A stretch of 64,000 nucleotides of DNA. Origin: Amycolatopsis japonica (GTDB taxonomy: Bacteria > Actinomycetota > Actinomycetes > Mycobacteriales > Pseudonocardiaceae). The position numbers were made by a program, and so were the translations under genes. The stretch spans positions 3,286,001-3,350,000 of the forward strand of contig NZ_CP008953.1 in assembly GCF_000732925.1 (NCBI RefSeq), read 5' to 3'. This document shows, in pieces, positions 52,376 to 62,666 of this stretch. How positions within the stretch are numbered: the stretch's first letter is position 1; each line of letters opens with the position of its first letter. The notes under the pieces are model-generated. The model ran no database searches. It saw nothing but the letters and a program-made list of their open reading frames with translations, and was not told where the DNA came from.

Positions 52376-53146
52376 CTAAATGCTCGCCACCGGCGAGCCG
52401 GTGGAGATCTCACGCGGGTGGTCCAGATCGGCGATGTTCCAGCGGCGCTCGTGCTCGGCGGGCTTGGAAAGCGGCCGGTGGGGAACCGTGGCGATCAAGG
52501 TGGCGCCGTCGTCCGCCAGTCGGAGGGCGGAAGGCGGGACCTCGGTGGTTATCGTCGCCGCGGGGCGGGGAGCGGTGATGTCCTGTGTATCCCACAGGCG
52601 AATCACGCCGTCGCCTTCGGTGAGCGCGGCCCGTCGGCCATCGGTACTGCTGACTCGAAGGTCGCCCCGGATGTGGGTCGCCGTGTGCTGAGCGGACAAC
52701 GGAACCGGTGCGGTCGCTGGGACCCGGTCGTCCGACGCGGCGGTGGTGAGTACGGCCAAGACGGCGAGGCAGGCGGCCGCGGCGAGGATCTCGGTGCGCC
52801 GGACCGCCCGGGCCGGGACGGTGGGCGGGAACCGTGCGGACTCGATCCTGTCGCCGCCTGTGGGCGCCGGAGATTCGGCGGACGACGCGACGTAGGCGTC
52901 GCGCCAGCGCTGTTCCCACTCGTCGGGGTCGGCACCACAGGCGGCGGCGAAGGCACGCGTGACCGGCAGCGTCGGTAGTTGTTTTCCGGCAGCCGCGGCC
53001 GCAAGGGTGCTGGCCGAATAGTGCGCGCGCGTCGCCAATTGTCGGTAGGGCGGAGTACCCGCCTCCTGGCGTAGTCGCCGTAGCGCCGCCGCGAACTCGC
53101 AGACAACGCCGCCGTCGCTTTCCAATGGCCGCTCCGGCCTCGGCAT
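52376..53146 (-). CDS. HTH membrane protein with one degenerate WD40 unit (truncated)
   Basis: A 256-residue protein. It has an N-terminal Cro/C1-like helix-turn-helix of the actinobacterial type (FAAALRRLRQEAGTPPYRQL, TRAHYSASTLAAAAAGKQLP, DEWEQRWRDAY), a membrane segment (about residues 120-138, TEILAAAACLAVLAVLTTAA) and an outside part with one recognisable WD unit (GVIRLWDTQDI). Relatives with this head normally continue into a long NTPase or WD40 propeller of many hundred residues. Here the frame stops soon after, so it looks like a shortened remnant, possibly still translated. The ATG at 53146 follows GAGGGGTGAAG. Function unknown. Confidence 0.6.
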   Translation of the reverse strand: MPRPERPLESDGGVVCEFAAALRRLRQEAGTPPYRQLATRAHYSASTLAAAAAGKQLPTLPVTRAFAAACGADPDEWEQRWRDAYVASSAESPAPTGGDRIESARFPPTVPARAVRRTEILAAAACLAVLAVLTTAASDDRVPATAPVPLSAQHTATHIRGDLRVSSTDGRRAALTEGDGVIRLWDTQDITAPRPAATITTEVPPSALRLADDGATLIATVPHRPLSKPAEHERRWNIADLDHPREISTGSPVASI

Positions 53147-53357
53147 GGCTTCACCCCTCGAATCCGTATCCGGATCGATCATCGCACCGTTCGAAAGCCC
53201 CGACCAGCCCGTCGCCGGACAACCTTACGTCGCAGGTGGTCGAGGTGATCGTCCGGACTTTGTCCGTCGAGGCCGAACGAGCCGTCGAAAGGCGGCGGGA
53301 ATGACTACCGTCGAAGTCGCACCACTTCGGCGAATGGTGAAACCAAGGGGGAGATCC

Positions 53358-53615
53358 ATGATCATGCGAAGGTTCGGTCTGCTGATCGCCGCCGGTGCGG
53401 CGGCACTCGTGATAGCGCCGGGCGCGTCCACTGCGGAAGGTCTCATCGGTGGCTGGCACGGTCCGTATCCGAATATCGGCGAGTGCGGGTATTGGACCAA
53501 CGAGGAGGTGAAGCTCGGCCACCCACCGATGGTGCCGTGTGGCTATTACGCGTCCGATCCGGGCACCGGCAAGGACGCCGGAAGCGGGTTCTACTACCGG
53601 AGCAGCCATTACTGA
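53358..53615 (+). CDS. Small secreted protein
   Basis: An 85-residue protein with a Sec signal peptide (MIMRRFGLLIAAGAAALVIAPGASTAEG), cleaving near STA-EG. The mature peptide of about 58 residues is rich in Gly, Tyr and Pro with two cysteines (GECGYW and VPCGYY), which could form one disulphide. The ATG at 53358 follows AAGGGGGA; a second ATG at 53364 is also possible. I recognise no family. It converges with the enolase gene. Confidence 0.7.
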   Translation: MIMRRFGLLIAAGAAALVIAPGASTAEGLIGGWHGPYPNIGECGYWTNEEVKLGHPPMVPCGYYASDPGTGKDAGSGFYYRSSHY

Positions 53616-53679
53616 GGGGGCGATGAACGTCCAGAGAATCTGGGCTTCGGGGAGGGGCTCGGGATGATCTGGTCGACGC

Positions 53680-53714
53680 GGGTGCCGGTTCCGCTCCGGG
53701 CGGAGCCGGCACCC
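53680..53714. terminator. Hairpin between convergent small-protein and enolase genes
   Basis: Arms 53680-53694 (GGGTGCCGGTTCCGC) and 53700-53714 (GCGGAGCCGGCACCC) pair at 14 of 15 positions plus one G-U, with a five-base loop. It lies just after the enolase stop on the - strand and 64 bases after the small protein gene. Confidence 0.65.
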
Positions 53715-53724
53715 GGCCGGTTCG

Positions 53725-55113
<1,389 letters not shown>

Positions 55114-55237
55114 TCATGACGTAGGCCCCAGGGCCGACTGGCACCGGGCAGGATCGGTCCCCGGTTCGACGCGAGCGGATGCCCGGCCGGGATGGACTGG
55201 CGAGCGAAGTGATCACGCTCGACGGAAAGAAGACCTG

Positions 55238-55942
55238 ATGATCCAGTTCGACCGGCTCACCAAACGACGAGGATCGGCGACGATCCTTTCCGACGTCGGT
55301 TTCGAAGCGCGCCCGGGCCGCGTGACCGGCTTCCTCGGGCCCAACGGTGCCGGGAAATCGTCGACCCTGCGGATCCTGCTCGGGCTGGACCGGCCGACGT
55401 CGGGGACCGCGCTGGTCGACGGCGTTCCGTTCGCCGGGCTGCGGGATCCCCTGCGCAAGGTCGGCGCCGTACTCGACGGCTCGGGAGCACATCGCTCGCG
55501 CACCGGCCGGGCGCATCTGAACTGGGTCGCCGCGGCGGGCGGCATCCCGCGCGGCAGGGTGGACGAGGTCCTCGCGGAGGTCGGACTGTCCGCCGCCGCG
55601 GGCAAACGCGTCCGCGGCTACTCGCTGGGGATGGGGCGGCGGTTGGCCCTGGCGGCGGCGCTGCTGGGCGATCCCGAGGTACTGGTGCTCGACGAACCGG
55701 TCAACGGCCTCGATCCGGAAGGCATCCGCTGGATCCGCGGTTTCCTCCGTGCGCGGGCCGCGGCCGGGCGGACCGTCCTGCTTTCGAGTCATCTCATGGG
55801 AGAACTGTCGGAGACGGTCGACGACGTCGTGGTCATCGACCGCGGCAGGATCGTCGCGCGGGGAACACTCGCGGAAGTCGTCGGCGGGCACCGAAGCCTG
55901 GAGGACGCCTTCTTCGCGCTCACCACGGGGGCAGCGCGATGA
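55238..55942 (+). CDS. ABC transporter ATP-binding protein
   Basis: A 234-residue ATPase with P-loop GPNGAGKSSTLRILLGL, a slightly altered signature YSLGMGRRLALAAALLG, Walker B VLVLDEPVNGLD and switch His in LLSSHLMGELSE. This is the type that powers two-component export or antibiotic/lipid efflux systems with separate permeases. ATG at 55238 follows GGAAAGAAGA. It overlaps the first permease gene by four bases. The two-component system that converges with the operon may control it. Confidence 0.92.
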   Translation: MIQFDRLTKRRGSATILSDVGFEARPGRVTGFLGPNGAGKSSTLRILLGLDRPTSGTALVDGVPFAGLRDPLRKVGAVLDGSGAHRSRTGRAHLNWVAAAGGIPRGRVDEVLAEVGLSAAAGKRVRGYSLGMGRRLALAAALLGDPEVLVLDEPVNGLDPEGIRWIRGFLRARAAAGRTVLLSSHLMGELSETVDDVVVIDRGRIVARGTLAEVVGGHRSLEDAFFALTTGAAR

Positions 55943-56655
55943 GGGCCTATCGGGGAGAACTGCGCAAGCTCACCTCGCTGCCGTCGGTCTGGACCGCGGT
56001 CGCGATAGGTGTACTGCTTCCGGCGGTCCTGACGTTCCTCAACGCGAGGGCGGCGGCCAGGCGCGACGGCAACGTGGACCTCGGGTTCCAGGAACTCGCG
56101 TTCGGCGTGGTGGGCGCGATCATCCTGGGCGTCGTCGCGGTGAGCAGCGAATACACCACCGAAGGGGAGAACGCCGGTGGCGGACGCCAGATCACCACGA
56201 GCCTCACGGTCGTGCCGTCCCGGTGGCGCTTGCTGATCACGAAGCTGGCGGCGATGATCACCGTGGTCGCGGCGCTCGCGACGGTTTCCTCGGCCGTCAC
56301 CCTCACGATCGTCGAAGCGCTGGGCGTGAGCGATTTCGGGCGCCTGCCGGGAGTCGTCCTCTACTGGGTGCTGACGGCCTTGCTCGCGTCCGGCCTGACG
56401 TTGTTGACACGCAACGGAATCCTGCCGCTCACCGTGCTGATCCTGAACACGTCGGTGGTCACGGTCACCTACCTGCTCACGAAACTCACGCCGCTGGCCG
56501 CGTTCTTCCCCGACCTGGCCGGATTCCGGATGTTCATCGAGCGGGTGGAGCTGCCCGTCCGGCTCTCGCCGGTCACCGGTGGCCTGGTGATGACGGCCTG
56601 GGTCGCGGCGCTGCTCACTGCGGGCTTCCTGGTGTTCCGCGGGAGGGACGCGTGA
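55939..56655 (+). CDS. ABC transporter permease, first subunit
   Basis: A 238-residue membrane protein with about six helices. It has the ABC-2 style opening RAYRGELRKLTSLPSVWTAV and the loop VSSEYTTEGENAGGGRQITT before helix three. It is coupled to the ATPase gene by a four-base overlap (ATGA). It probably forms a heterodimer with the next permease. The substrate is unknown. Confidence 0.87.
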   Translation: MRAYRGELRKLTSLPSVWTAVAIGVLLPAVLTFLNARAAARRDGNVDLGFQELAFGVVGAIILGVVAVSSEYTTEGENAGGGRQITTSLTVVPSRWRLLITKLAAMITVVAALATVSSAVTLTIVEALGVSDFGRLPGVVLYWVLTALLASGLTLLTRNGILPLTVLILNTSVVTVTYLLTKLTPLAAFFPDLAGFRMFIERVELPVRLSPVTGGLVMTAWVAALLTAGFLVFRGRDA

Positions 56656-57257
56656 CGGGCGGCCGGGCGATCCGGGCCGAGATCCTCAAACTGCTCAGCC
56701 TGCCGGCCACGTACTTCACCCTGTTAAGCACCTTGGCGGTTTCGGCGATCCTCGCGACCGCGTTCGCGCGACAAGGCGTCTCACCCGTCGGCTACACCCA
56801 GGCCGGGTTCCTCGTCCTCGGCGTCGTCGCGGTGACATCGGAGTACAGCGGGGGTCAGATCCACCGGACCCTGACCGCCATGCCCCGCCGGATCACCTTG
56901 CAGCTGGCCAAAATGACCGCACTCCTGATCGTGGCCGTTCCGGCGGCCGTCCTGACCGCGCTGGCCGGTGGACCGTGGTCCGACGTGGTGGGAGCGAGCG
57001 CCTACCTCGCACTCACCACGGTCTTCTCCGCCGCCGTCGCGACGGTCGTGCGGTGGAGCGTCCCGGCGGTGGCCGGGCTGCTCGGGTACTACTTCATCGC
57101 GGGTCCGCTTCTCCGTGACCGGGCCGCTTTCGCGGACTACCTGCCGGACGCCGCGAGCCACGACGTGCGCTCACTCGGCGGCTCGGCCGTCGTGCTGGGC
57201 TGGGCGCTCGTCGCGGTGGGGATCTCCGCGATCACGTTCCACCGGCGGGACGCTTGA
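56652..57257 (+). CDS. ABC transporter permease, second subunit
   Basis: A 201-residue membrane protein, a shorter paralogue of the preceding permease: [39 protein letters not shown], then helices to [12 protein letters not shown]. Start GTG at 56652 overlaps the upstream stop. The end overlaps the convergent response regulator by 26 bases, so read-through into either gene would give antisense RNA. Confidence 0.87.
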   Translation: MTGGRAIRAEILKLLSLPATYFTLLSTLAVSAILATAFARQGVSPVGYTQAGFLVLGVVAVTSEYSGGQIHRTLTAMPRRITLQLAKMTALLIVAVPAAVLTALAGGPWSDVVGASAYLALTTVFSAAVATVVRWSVPAVAGLLGYYFIAGPLLRDRAAFADYLPDAASHDVRSLGGSAVVLGWALVAVGISAITFHRRDA

Positions 57258-57927
57258 CCGCGCGCGGGGCCACCAGGCCCAGGTCGTACGCCGTGATCAC
57301 CAGCTGAGCGCGGTCGCGGGCCGCAAGCTTGCTCAGGAGCCGGCTGATATGCGTCTTGACCGTCTTGACGGAGATGATCAGCGTCTCGGCGATTTCGGTG
57401 TTGGACAGCCCGCGACCGACGAAGGTGAGGATCTCGATCTCCCGCTGGGTCAGCCCGGCAGGCGGGGGCGGGCTGCGGTGCGGCGGCGCCGTGACGTAGT
57501 GCTCTATCAGCCGGGTGAGGATGGCGGGCGCGAACAGGGACTCGCCGGTGTGCGTCCGGCGGACGGCGGTGAGAAGCTCGTCCGGTTCGGTGTCCTTGAG
57601 CAGGAAACCGCTCGCTCCCGCGCGGAGCGCGCCGTAGACGTACTCGTCCAGTTCGAACATGCTCAGCACGAGGATCCTGGTCCCGGCCAGGCCGGGGCAG
57701 GCGCCGATCTCCTGGGTGGCCACGATCCCGTCCTGGCCGGGCATGCGGATGTCCATCAGCACGACGTCCGGGCTCAGCCGCCGCGCCATTTCCACCGCTT
57801 GGAGCCCGTCCTCGGCCTGTCCGACGACGACCATGTCCGGTGTGGCGTCGATGATGATCGCCAGGCTGTGCCGCAACAGTCGCTGGTCGTCGGCGAGCAG
57901 GACCCGGATCGGTGGCTGTTCGGTCAC
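57232..57927 (-). CDS. NarL/LuxR-type response regulator
   Basis: A 231-residue regulator with a receiver domain (acidic pair in [14 protein letters not shown], phosphoacceptor Asp in [13 protein letters not shown], Lys in LLKDTEP) and a C-terminal LuxR helix-turn-helix ([40 protein letters not shown]). Start GTG at 57927 overlaps the kinase stop by four bases. Its convergent position next to an ABC operon is a common arrangement in which the two-component system controls the transporter. Confidence 0.94.
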   Translation of the reverse strand: MTEQPPIRVLLADDQRLLRHSLAIIIDATPDMVVVGQAEDGLQAVEMARRLSPDVVLMDIRMPGQDGIVATQEIGACPGLAGTRILVLSMFELDEYVYGALRAGASGFLLKDTEPDELLTAVRRTHTGESLFAPAILTRLIEHYVTAPPHRSPPPPAGLTQREIEILTFVGRGLSNTEIAETLIISVKTVKTHISRLLSKLAARDRAQLVITAYDLGLVAPRAVKRPAGGT

Positions 57928-58784
57928 CGGTGTGCTCCGTCCGGAAGTCGAGCGGTGAGGCGGAATCCGGTTCCGACCGGTGCCGCGTGCAGTTCGCCGC
58001 CGAGGACCTCGGCACGTTCCCGAAGTCCGGCCAGACCGTGGCCGGCCCCGGCGGCGGGGGACCAGGTGCTTCGCGGCCCGTCGTCCTCGACGGTCACGAC
58101 GATCGTGTCGCCGTCGCGCCGTAGCTCGACGCGGGCGACCGTCGGTCCGGCGTAGCGCGCGGTGTTCGCGACGGCTTCGCGGACGATTTCGCAGACAGTC
58201 GCTTGTACCCCAGGGGAAACGTCCCCGAGTTCGCCGACGTCCAGTCGTGGTTCGAGGCCCAGCGGGCGGACGGCCTCGACGATGGCGGGAAGATCCGACA
58301 GGTTCAGCACGGGCCGCAACGGCGCACCGCGCTCGTCAGGGTCGCGAAGCACGGCCAGCATGCGCCGGAGTTCGGTGACCGCGTCCCGGCTCGTCCGCTC
58401 GATGTCGACGAGCGCCTGTTCGCGCTCCGCTTCCCGGACTTCTCCTTGAACCCGCCGTGCCGCGCTGGCTCGCAACGTGATCACGCCGAGGCCGTGGGAA
58501 ACGATGTCGTGGAGTTCCCGGGCGATCCGGAGCCGCTCATGCTGCGTGGCGTGCTCGGCCGCCCAGCCGGTGAGGCGTGCTTCGTAGTCGAGGCGCCGCT
58601 TGCGCGCGCGGACCACCGTCCACGTCGTCACGCCGATGGCCGTGGCCACGACCAGAATCGGCACGACGACCGCGCCGGGCCCGTTCGCGCCGACGGCCAG
58701 CAGCGCGACCGCGGCCACGACCAGCACCGCCGAGGCGACCAGCCACGCACGCGATCGCCATTCGGGGCGGTCCGGCGGTGTCAT
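57924..58784 (-). CDS. Two-component sensor histidine kinase
   Basis: A 286-residue kinase with two membrane helices near the N-terminus ([40 protein letters not shown]) and very short outside loop. A HisKA_3 dimerisation box follows ([20 protein letters not shown], His in ELHD), then a HATPase domain ([36 protein letters not shown]). The scarcity of outside residues suggests it senses a membrane-embedded or cell-envelope cue. ATG at 58784 (GTG at 58787 adds one residue). It forms an operon with the response regulator. Confidence 0.93.
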   Translation of the reverse strand: MTPPDRPEWRSRAWLVASAVLVVAAVALLAVGANGPGAVVVPILVVATAIGVTTWTVVRARKRRLDYEARLTGWAAEHATQHERLRIARELHDIVSHGLGVITLRASAARRVQGEVREAEREQALVDIERTSRDAVTELRRMLAVLRDPDERGAPLRPVLNLSDLPAIVEAVRPLGLEPRLDVGELGDVSPGVQATVCEIVREAVANTARYAGPTVARVELRRDGDTIVVTVEDDGPRSTWSPAAGAGHGLAGLRERAEVLGGELHAAPVGTGFRLTARLPDGAHR

Positions 58785-58811
58785 CACCGGCCATCGTATT
58801 ACCGGCGGTGC

Positions 58812-59507
58812 TCAGGCCGCGTGCGCCAGCGTCAACGCACCACCCGCCGCCGAAAGCAGCAGGACGGACCAGCGGACGGACCGTTCGCCGACCCGGCGGC
58901 TCAGCGCCCGCCCCAGCAGATCGCCCGCGAGTGCGGCGACCGCGACCGCGAGGAGCACGCTCACGGGCACCTCCACCCAGCCGAGACTGGGCAACGCGAC
59001 CAGGCCGAGGAGGAAGAAATAGATCGACAGCGTCCCGCGGGTCTCGTCCGCGCCCCAGCCCGCGCTCGCCCCGTACACCGCCACGGCGGGACCGGAAAGC
59101 CCGGCGACGGAGTTCATCGCCGCGCTCAGCACGCCCGCGCCGACGGCGGCCGTTCTGCCCGCCAGCCGTCTGCTGGTGATGCCGCTCGCCAGCACACCGA
59201 CGGCGAGGACACAGCAGCCGCCCGCGGCGAGCAACAGCGGCCGTGGCGGGACATCGCGGACCGCGAGCGCGACGACCGGGGTGAACACCACCGCGGGCAC
59301 CGTCAGCCACGCGACCTGCGTCCACCTGATCGCCCGCCAATGGGTGATCGCGACCGCGAGATAGACCGGGAAGCCGAGCAGCAGGGTGAGCCGGACGGCG
59401 TCGAGCGGGCCCAGGGCCAGCGCCAGGAACGGTACGCACAGCAGGGAAAGCCCCATCCCGGAAAGGCGCTGGGCGACGACCCCGGCCGCCGCCGCGAGCG
59501 AGGTCAT
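58812..59507 (-). CDS. TauE/SafE-like membrane permease
   Basis: A 231-residue integral membrane protein with about seven or eight helices and the family pattern SLAAAAGVVAQRLSGMGLSLL at the start, GPLDAVRLTLLLGFPVYLAV, GVLSAAMNSVAGLSGPAVAV (the conserved GxxxGxxGxxGG-like helix) and GADETRGTLSIYFFLLGL. The family carries small anions such as sulphite or sulphonates; the substrate here is unknown. ATG at 59507 preceded by GGGAA; a GTG at 59522 is possible. It ends 28 bases from the kinase start. Confidence 0.85.
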   Translation of the reverse strand: MTSLAAAAGVVAQRLSGMGLSLLCVPFLALALGPLDAVRLTLLLGFPVYLAVAITHWRAIRWTQVAWLTVPAVVFTPVVALAVRDVPPRPLLLAAGGCCVLAVGVLASGITSRRLAGRTAAVGAGVLSAAMNSVAGLSGPAVAVYGASAGWGADETRGTLSIYFFLLGLVALPSLGWVEVPVSVLLAVAVAALAGDLLGRALSRRVGERSVRWSVLLLSAAGGALTLAHAA

Positions 59508-59918
59508 GGCCAGGGTTCCCACGAGTCCATTGTGGAGCCGGGCGCGGGGTGGCGGTAGCCGTCGCTTGGCGAAGACGTCATAGCCCAGCGCTATGAGCGG
59601 CGAAGGAGGTCGGGTGTTGTGAAGGTGGCTTTCGTCGCGTCGGATGTGGGGAAAGTCCCCTTCGGCCCGGGCTCTGTGAGTCTGCGCCAAGGGCGTGTCG
59701 CGAAAGCCACTTTCGGGACATCAGACGTCGCGAAAGTGGCTTTCGCGACACGCTATGACCGCGAGCAGGTCATGCTCTACGACGGCAAGTGGTGAGACCT
59801 TCACGGACCGCCGCCTCGCGAACTGGACCCGTCGAACGCGCGGGTTCTGGCCCTTCTGGCCGTTCCAGCCGTGCCGCACGCTCAGCGTCACTGCCTTTGG
59901 AACAGACGGGAGCGTGAG
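59508..59918. other. 411-base gap between divergent TauE-like and ald genes
   Basis: No gene is supported. It holds a degenerate copy of the palindrome family at about 59620-59670 (GGCTTTCGTCGCGTCGGATG, then weakened right arm) and the perfect palindrome at 59693-59753, then the ald promoter region. Confidence 0.65.
59693..59753. repeat. Perfect 23-base-arm palindrome, copy of the 48394 element
   Basis: Arms 59693-59715 and 59731-59753 (GCGTGTCGCGAAAGCCACTT plus TCG) around GGACATCAGACGTCG. It shares GTCGCGAAAGCCACTTTCG and the CATCAGAC loop with other copies. Here it lies between divergent genes, where a terminator is not needed. Confidence 0.7.
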
Positions 59919-61034
59919 ATGAAGATCGGTGTCCCTCGTGAAGTCAAGAACCACGAGTACCGGGTCGCGGTGACGCCCGCGGGCGTGCACGAGTTCACTT
60001 CGGCCGGGCACGAGGTGTTCGTCGAGCGCGGAGCGGGCGAAGGATCCTCCGTGCGCGACGAGGACTACGCCGCCGCCGGGGCGAAGGTGCTCGACAGCGC
60101 CGACGACGTCTGGGCGACCGGAGACCTCGTGCTCAAGGTCAAGGAGCCGATCGCCGAGGAGTACCACCGCCTGCGCCGCGATCAGCTGCTGTTCACCTAC
60201 CTGCACCTCGCCGCGAGCGAGCCGTGCACGCGGGCGCTGCTGGACGCGGGCACGACGTCGGTGGCGTACGAGACGGTGCAGCTGCCGAACGGATCGCTGC
60301 CCCTGCTGTTCCCGATGAGCGAGGTCGCCGGACGGCTGGCCCCGCAGGTCGGCGCGCAGACGCTCATGCGCGCCAACGGCGGGCGCGGGGTGCTCATCGG
60401 CGGTGTCTCCGGGGTGGCCCCTGCGCGGGTGGTCGTACTCGGCGCCGGTGTCGCGGGGATAAACGCGGTCGCCGGCGCGGCCGGGACCTGGGCCGACGTC
60501 GTCCTGTTCGACAAGAACGTCGACAAGCTCCGTGCCGCCGACCGGATGTACCAGGGCCGGATCCGCACCGCCGCGGCCAACGCGTACTCGATCGAAGAGG
60601 CCGTGCTCGAAGCCGACCTCGTGATCGGCGCGGTACTCGTGCCCGGTGCCAAGGCGCCGAGCCTGGTGTCGAACGATCTCGTTTCCCGCATGAAGCCGGG
60701 CAGCGTGCTCGTCGACATCTCTGTCGACCAGGGTGGCTGCTTCGAGGACACGAGGCCGACGACGCACGCCGAGCCGACGTTCCAGGTGCACAACTCGGTG
60801 TTCTACTGCGTCGCCAACATGCCCGGCGCCGTCCCGCACACCTCGACGTACGCGTTGACGAACGTCACGCTGCCGTACGCGCTGGAGCTGGCGAACCACG
60901 GTCTGTCCGGCGCCGTCGCGCGGTGCCCGGAGCTGCGCGGCGGGGTCAGCACGGTCGACGGCAGGCTGACGTCCGCGCCGGTCGGCGAGGCGCTCGGAAT
61001 CGGCTCCGTTTCGCTCGACGACGTGCTCGGCTAG
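59919..61034 (+). CDS. ald: Alanine dehydrogenase
   Basis: A 371-residue NAD-dependent enzyme interconverting pyruvate plus ammonia and L-alanine. Typical features are MKIGVPREVKNHEYRVAVTP, the active-site Lys in LVLKVKEP and His in TYLHLAAS, the NAD motif VVVLGAGVAGINAVAGA, and the late Asp and Asn in NMPGAVPHTSTYALTN. The ATG at 59919 follows GGGAG. The MocR-type regulator 64 bases downstream in the same direction may modulate it. Length is normal for the family. Confidence 0.95.
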   Translation: MKIGVPREVKNHEYRVAVTPAGVHEFTSAGHEVFVERGAGEGSSVRDEDYAAAGAKVLDSADDVWATGDLVLKVKEPIAEEYHRLRRDQLLFTYLHLAASEPCTRALLDAGTTSVAYETVQLPNGSLPLLFPMSEVAGRLAPQVGAQTLMRANGGRGVLIGGVSGVAPARVVVLGAGVAGINAVAGAAGTWADVVLFDKNVDKLRAADRMYQGRIRTAAANAYSIEEAVLEADLVIGAVLVPGAKAPSLVSNDLVSRMKPGSVLVDISVDQGGCFEDTRPTTHAEPTFQVHNSVFYCVANMPGAVPHTSTYALTNVTLPYALELANHGLSGAVARCPELRGGVSTVDGRLTSAPVGEALGIGSVSLDDVLG

Positions 61035-61098
61035 GTGGTGCGGGCCGGGATCCGGAGTTAGGTTCAGATCCCGGCCCGTCGCCGAAAGGGAGGTGCCG

Positions 61099-62559
61099 TT
61101 GCCGCGAACGTTGATCGAAATCGACCGGACGTCCACCGAGCCGCTCTACCGGCAGGTGCGGCGCGCCATCGAGCACGGCATCGCGATCGGCACGTTCGAC
61201 CCGGCGCACCGGCTGCCGAGTTCGCGTGAGCTGGCCGCCGAACTCAGCGTTTCCCGCAACACCATCAACCTCGCCTACCAGGAGCTGGTCGCCGAGGGGT
61301 TCGTGGAGAGCCGCGAGCGCAGCGGGCTGTTCATCAACGCCGAGATGCGGCCGCATTGCGCGGTGCAGGAGCGCGGCACCAGCCCGGCCATCGACTGGAG
61401 CGCGCGGGTGCGCCGGTACCCGGACGCCGGGGTGCCGCATATCGAGAAACGCCCGGACTGGCACACCTATCCGTACCCGTTCCTCGCCGGTCAGGTGGAC
61501 GTCACCGCCTTTCCCGCGCGGTCGTGGACCCGCTGCCTGCGTGACGCGCTGTACCGGCCGCACGTGTTCCCGAGCCTGCAGGACAGCGTCGGCTCCGACG
61601 ATCCGATGCTGGTCGATCTGATCTGCCGTCAGCTGCTCACCGCGCGGGGGATCGAGGCCGACCCGTCCGAGGTCCTGATCACCGTCGGCTCGCAGCAGGG
61701 GCTCGACCTGCTCGGCCGCGCGCTGCTCGGGCCGGACAGCGTCGTGGCGATGGAGAACCCGGGCTATCTCGACGCCCGGCACATCTTCCTGCGCACCGGC
61801 GCCGGGCTGCGCGGCGTCGACGTCGATCAGAGCGGCCTGCGCCCGCCGGACACGCTCGACGGCGTCGACCTGCTCTACCTCACCCCGAGCCACCATCACC
61901 CGACGAACGCGACGTTGAGCATCGGCCGCCGCCGACGGCTGCTCAGCCTCGCCGCGAGTGCGGGCACGGTGCTCGTCGAGGACGACTACGACAGCGAGTT
62001 CCGGTATCACGGCAGCCCCACACCCGCGCTCAAGGCGCTTGACGGCACCGGAGACGCGATCTACCTCGGCACCTTCTCCAAATTCCTCTCGCCGGGCCTG
62101 CGTCTGGGATACCTGGTCGGCCCGCGCGAACTGGTGCGGGAGCTGCGGGAGATCCGGCGATACGTGCTGCGGCATCCGCCTGGTCACCTCCAGCGGGCGC
62201 TGGCGTTGCTCATCGACAGCGGCGAGTACCACCGTTCCCTCCGCCGGTACCGCACGAAACTGATGCGGAAATGGGAGGCGACCTGCGCCGCGGTCACCGA
62301 ACACCTGCCGTGGACGCAGACGGCGTATCCGCCGGGCGGGGTCAGCCTCTGGATGACCGGACCGTCCGAACTGGACTGCCGGGCGCTGATGGAACGAGCC
62401 GAGCGCGACGGCGTCCTGATCGAGCCCGGCGACATCTTCTTCGTCGGGGACGACCCGCCGAAGAACCATTTCCGGATCGGGTTCGCGGCCGTCCCCTTGC
62501 GCGACATCGACCCCGGCATCCGTCTGCTCGGTGAGGCCTGCCGCGACCTGATCGGGTAA
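61099..62559 (+). CDS. MocR family (GntR plus aminotransferase) regulator
   Basis: A 486-residue regulator. Residues about 15-80 form a GntR winged helix (PLYRQVRRAIEHGIAIGTFD, LPSSRELAAELSVSRNTINL) and about 110-480 a class I aminotransferase-fold domain that binds pyridoxal phosphate (AMENPGYLDARHIF, VEDDYDSEFRYHGSP, PLP Lys in LGTFSKFLSPGLRLGYL). The TTG at 61099 is preferred because GGGAGG ends five bases upstream; a GTG at 61093 would overlap that ribosome site. Downstream of ald, it may sense an amino acid or PLP and control ald or the amidohydrolase gene; the target is not established. Confidence 0.9.
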   Translation: MPRTLIEIDRTSTEPLYRQVRRAIEHGIAIGTFDPAHRLPSSRELAAELSVSRNTINLAYQELVAEGFVESRERSGLFINAEMRPHCAVQERGTSPAIDWSARVRRYPDAGVPHIEKRPDWHTYPYPFLAGQVDVTAFPARSWTRCLRDALYRPHVFPSLQDSVGSDDPMLVDLICRQLLTARGIEADPSEVLITVGSQQGLDLLGRALLGPDSVVAMENPGYLDARHIFLRTGAGLRGVDVDQSGLRPPDTLDGVDLLYLTPSHHHPTNATLSIGRRRRLLSLAASAGTVLVEDDYDSEFRYHGSPTPALKALDGTGDAIYLGTFSKFLSPGLRLGYLVGPRELVRELREIRRYVLRHPPGHLQRALALLIDSGEYHRSLRRYRTKLMRKWEATCAAVTEHLPWTQTAYPPGGVSLWMTGPSELDCRALMERAERDGVLIEPGDIFFVGDDPPKNHFRIGFAAVPLRDIDPGIRLLGEACRDLIG

Positions 62560-62666
62560 CTGGTACCACCGCGCCGGACCGTTCTGGACCTGTTCAGGCG
62601 GCCAGACGTGCCGCAGTGTCTGGGGATCGCTCGTGAGCCAGGACACGTCGCCAGGAGGTCCGTGTG

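Noticed and set aside
55238..57257. ABC genes as the immunity transporter of the lanthipeptide
   Set aside because: They lie about 19 kb from the precursor gene, face their own two-component system, and show no link to the cluster.
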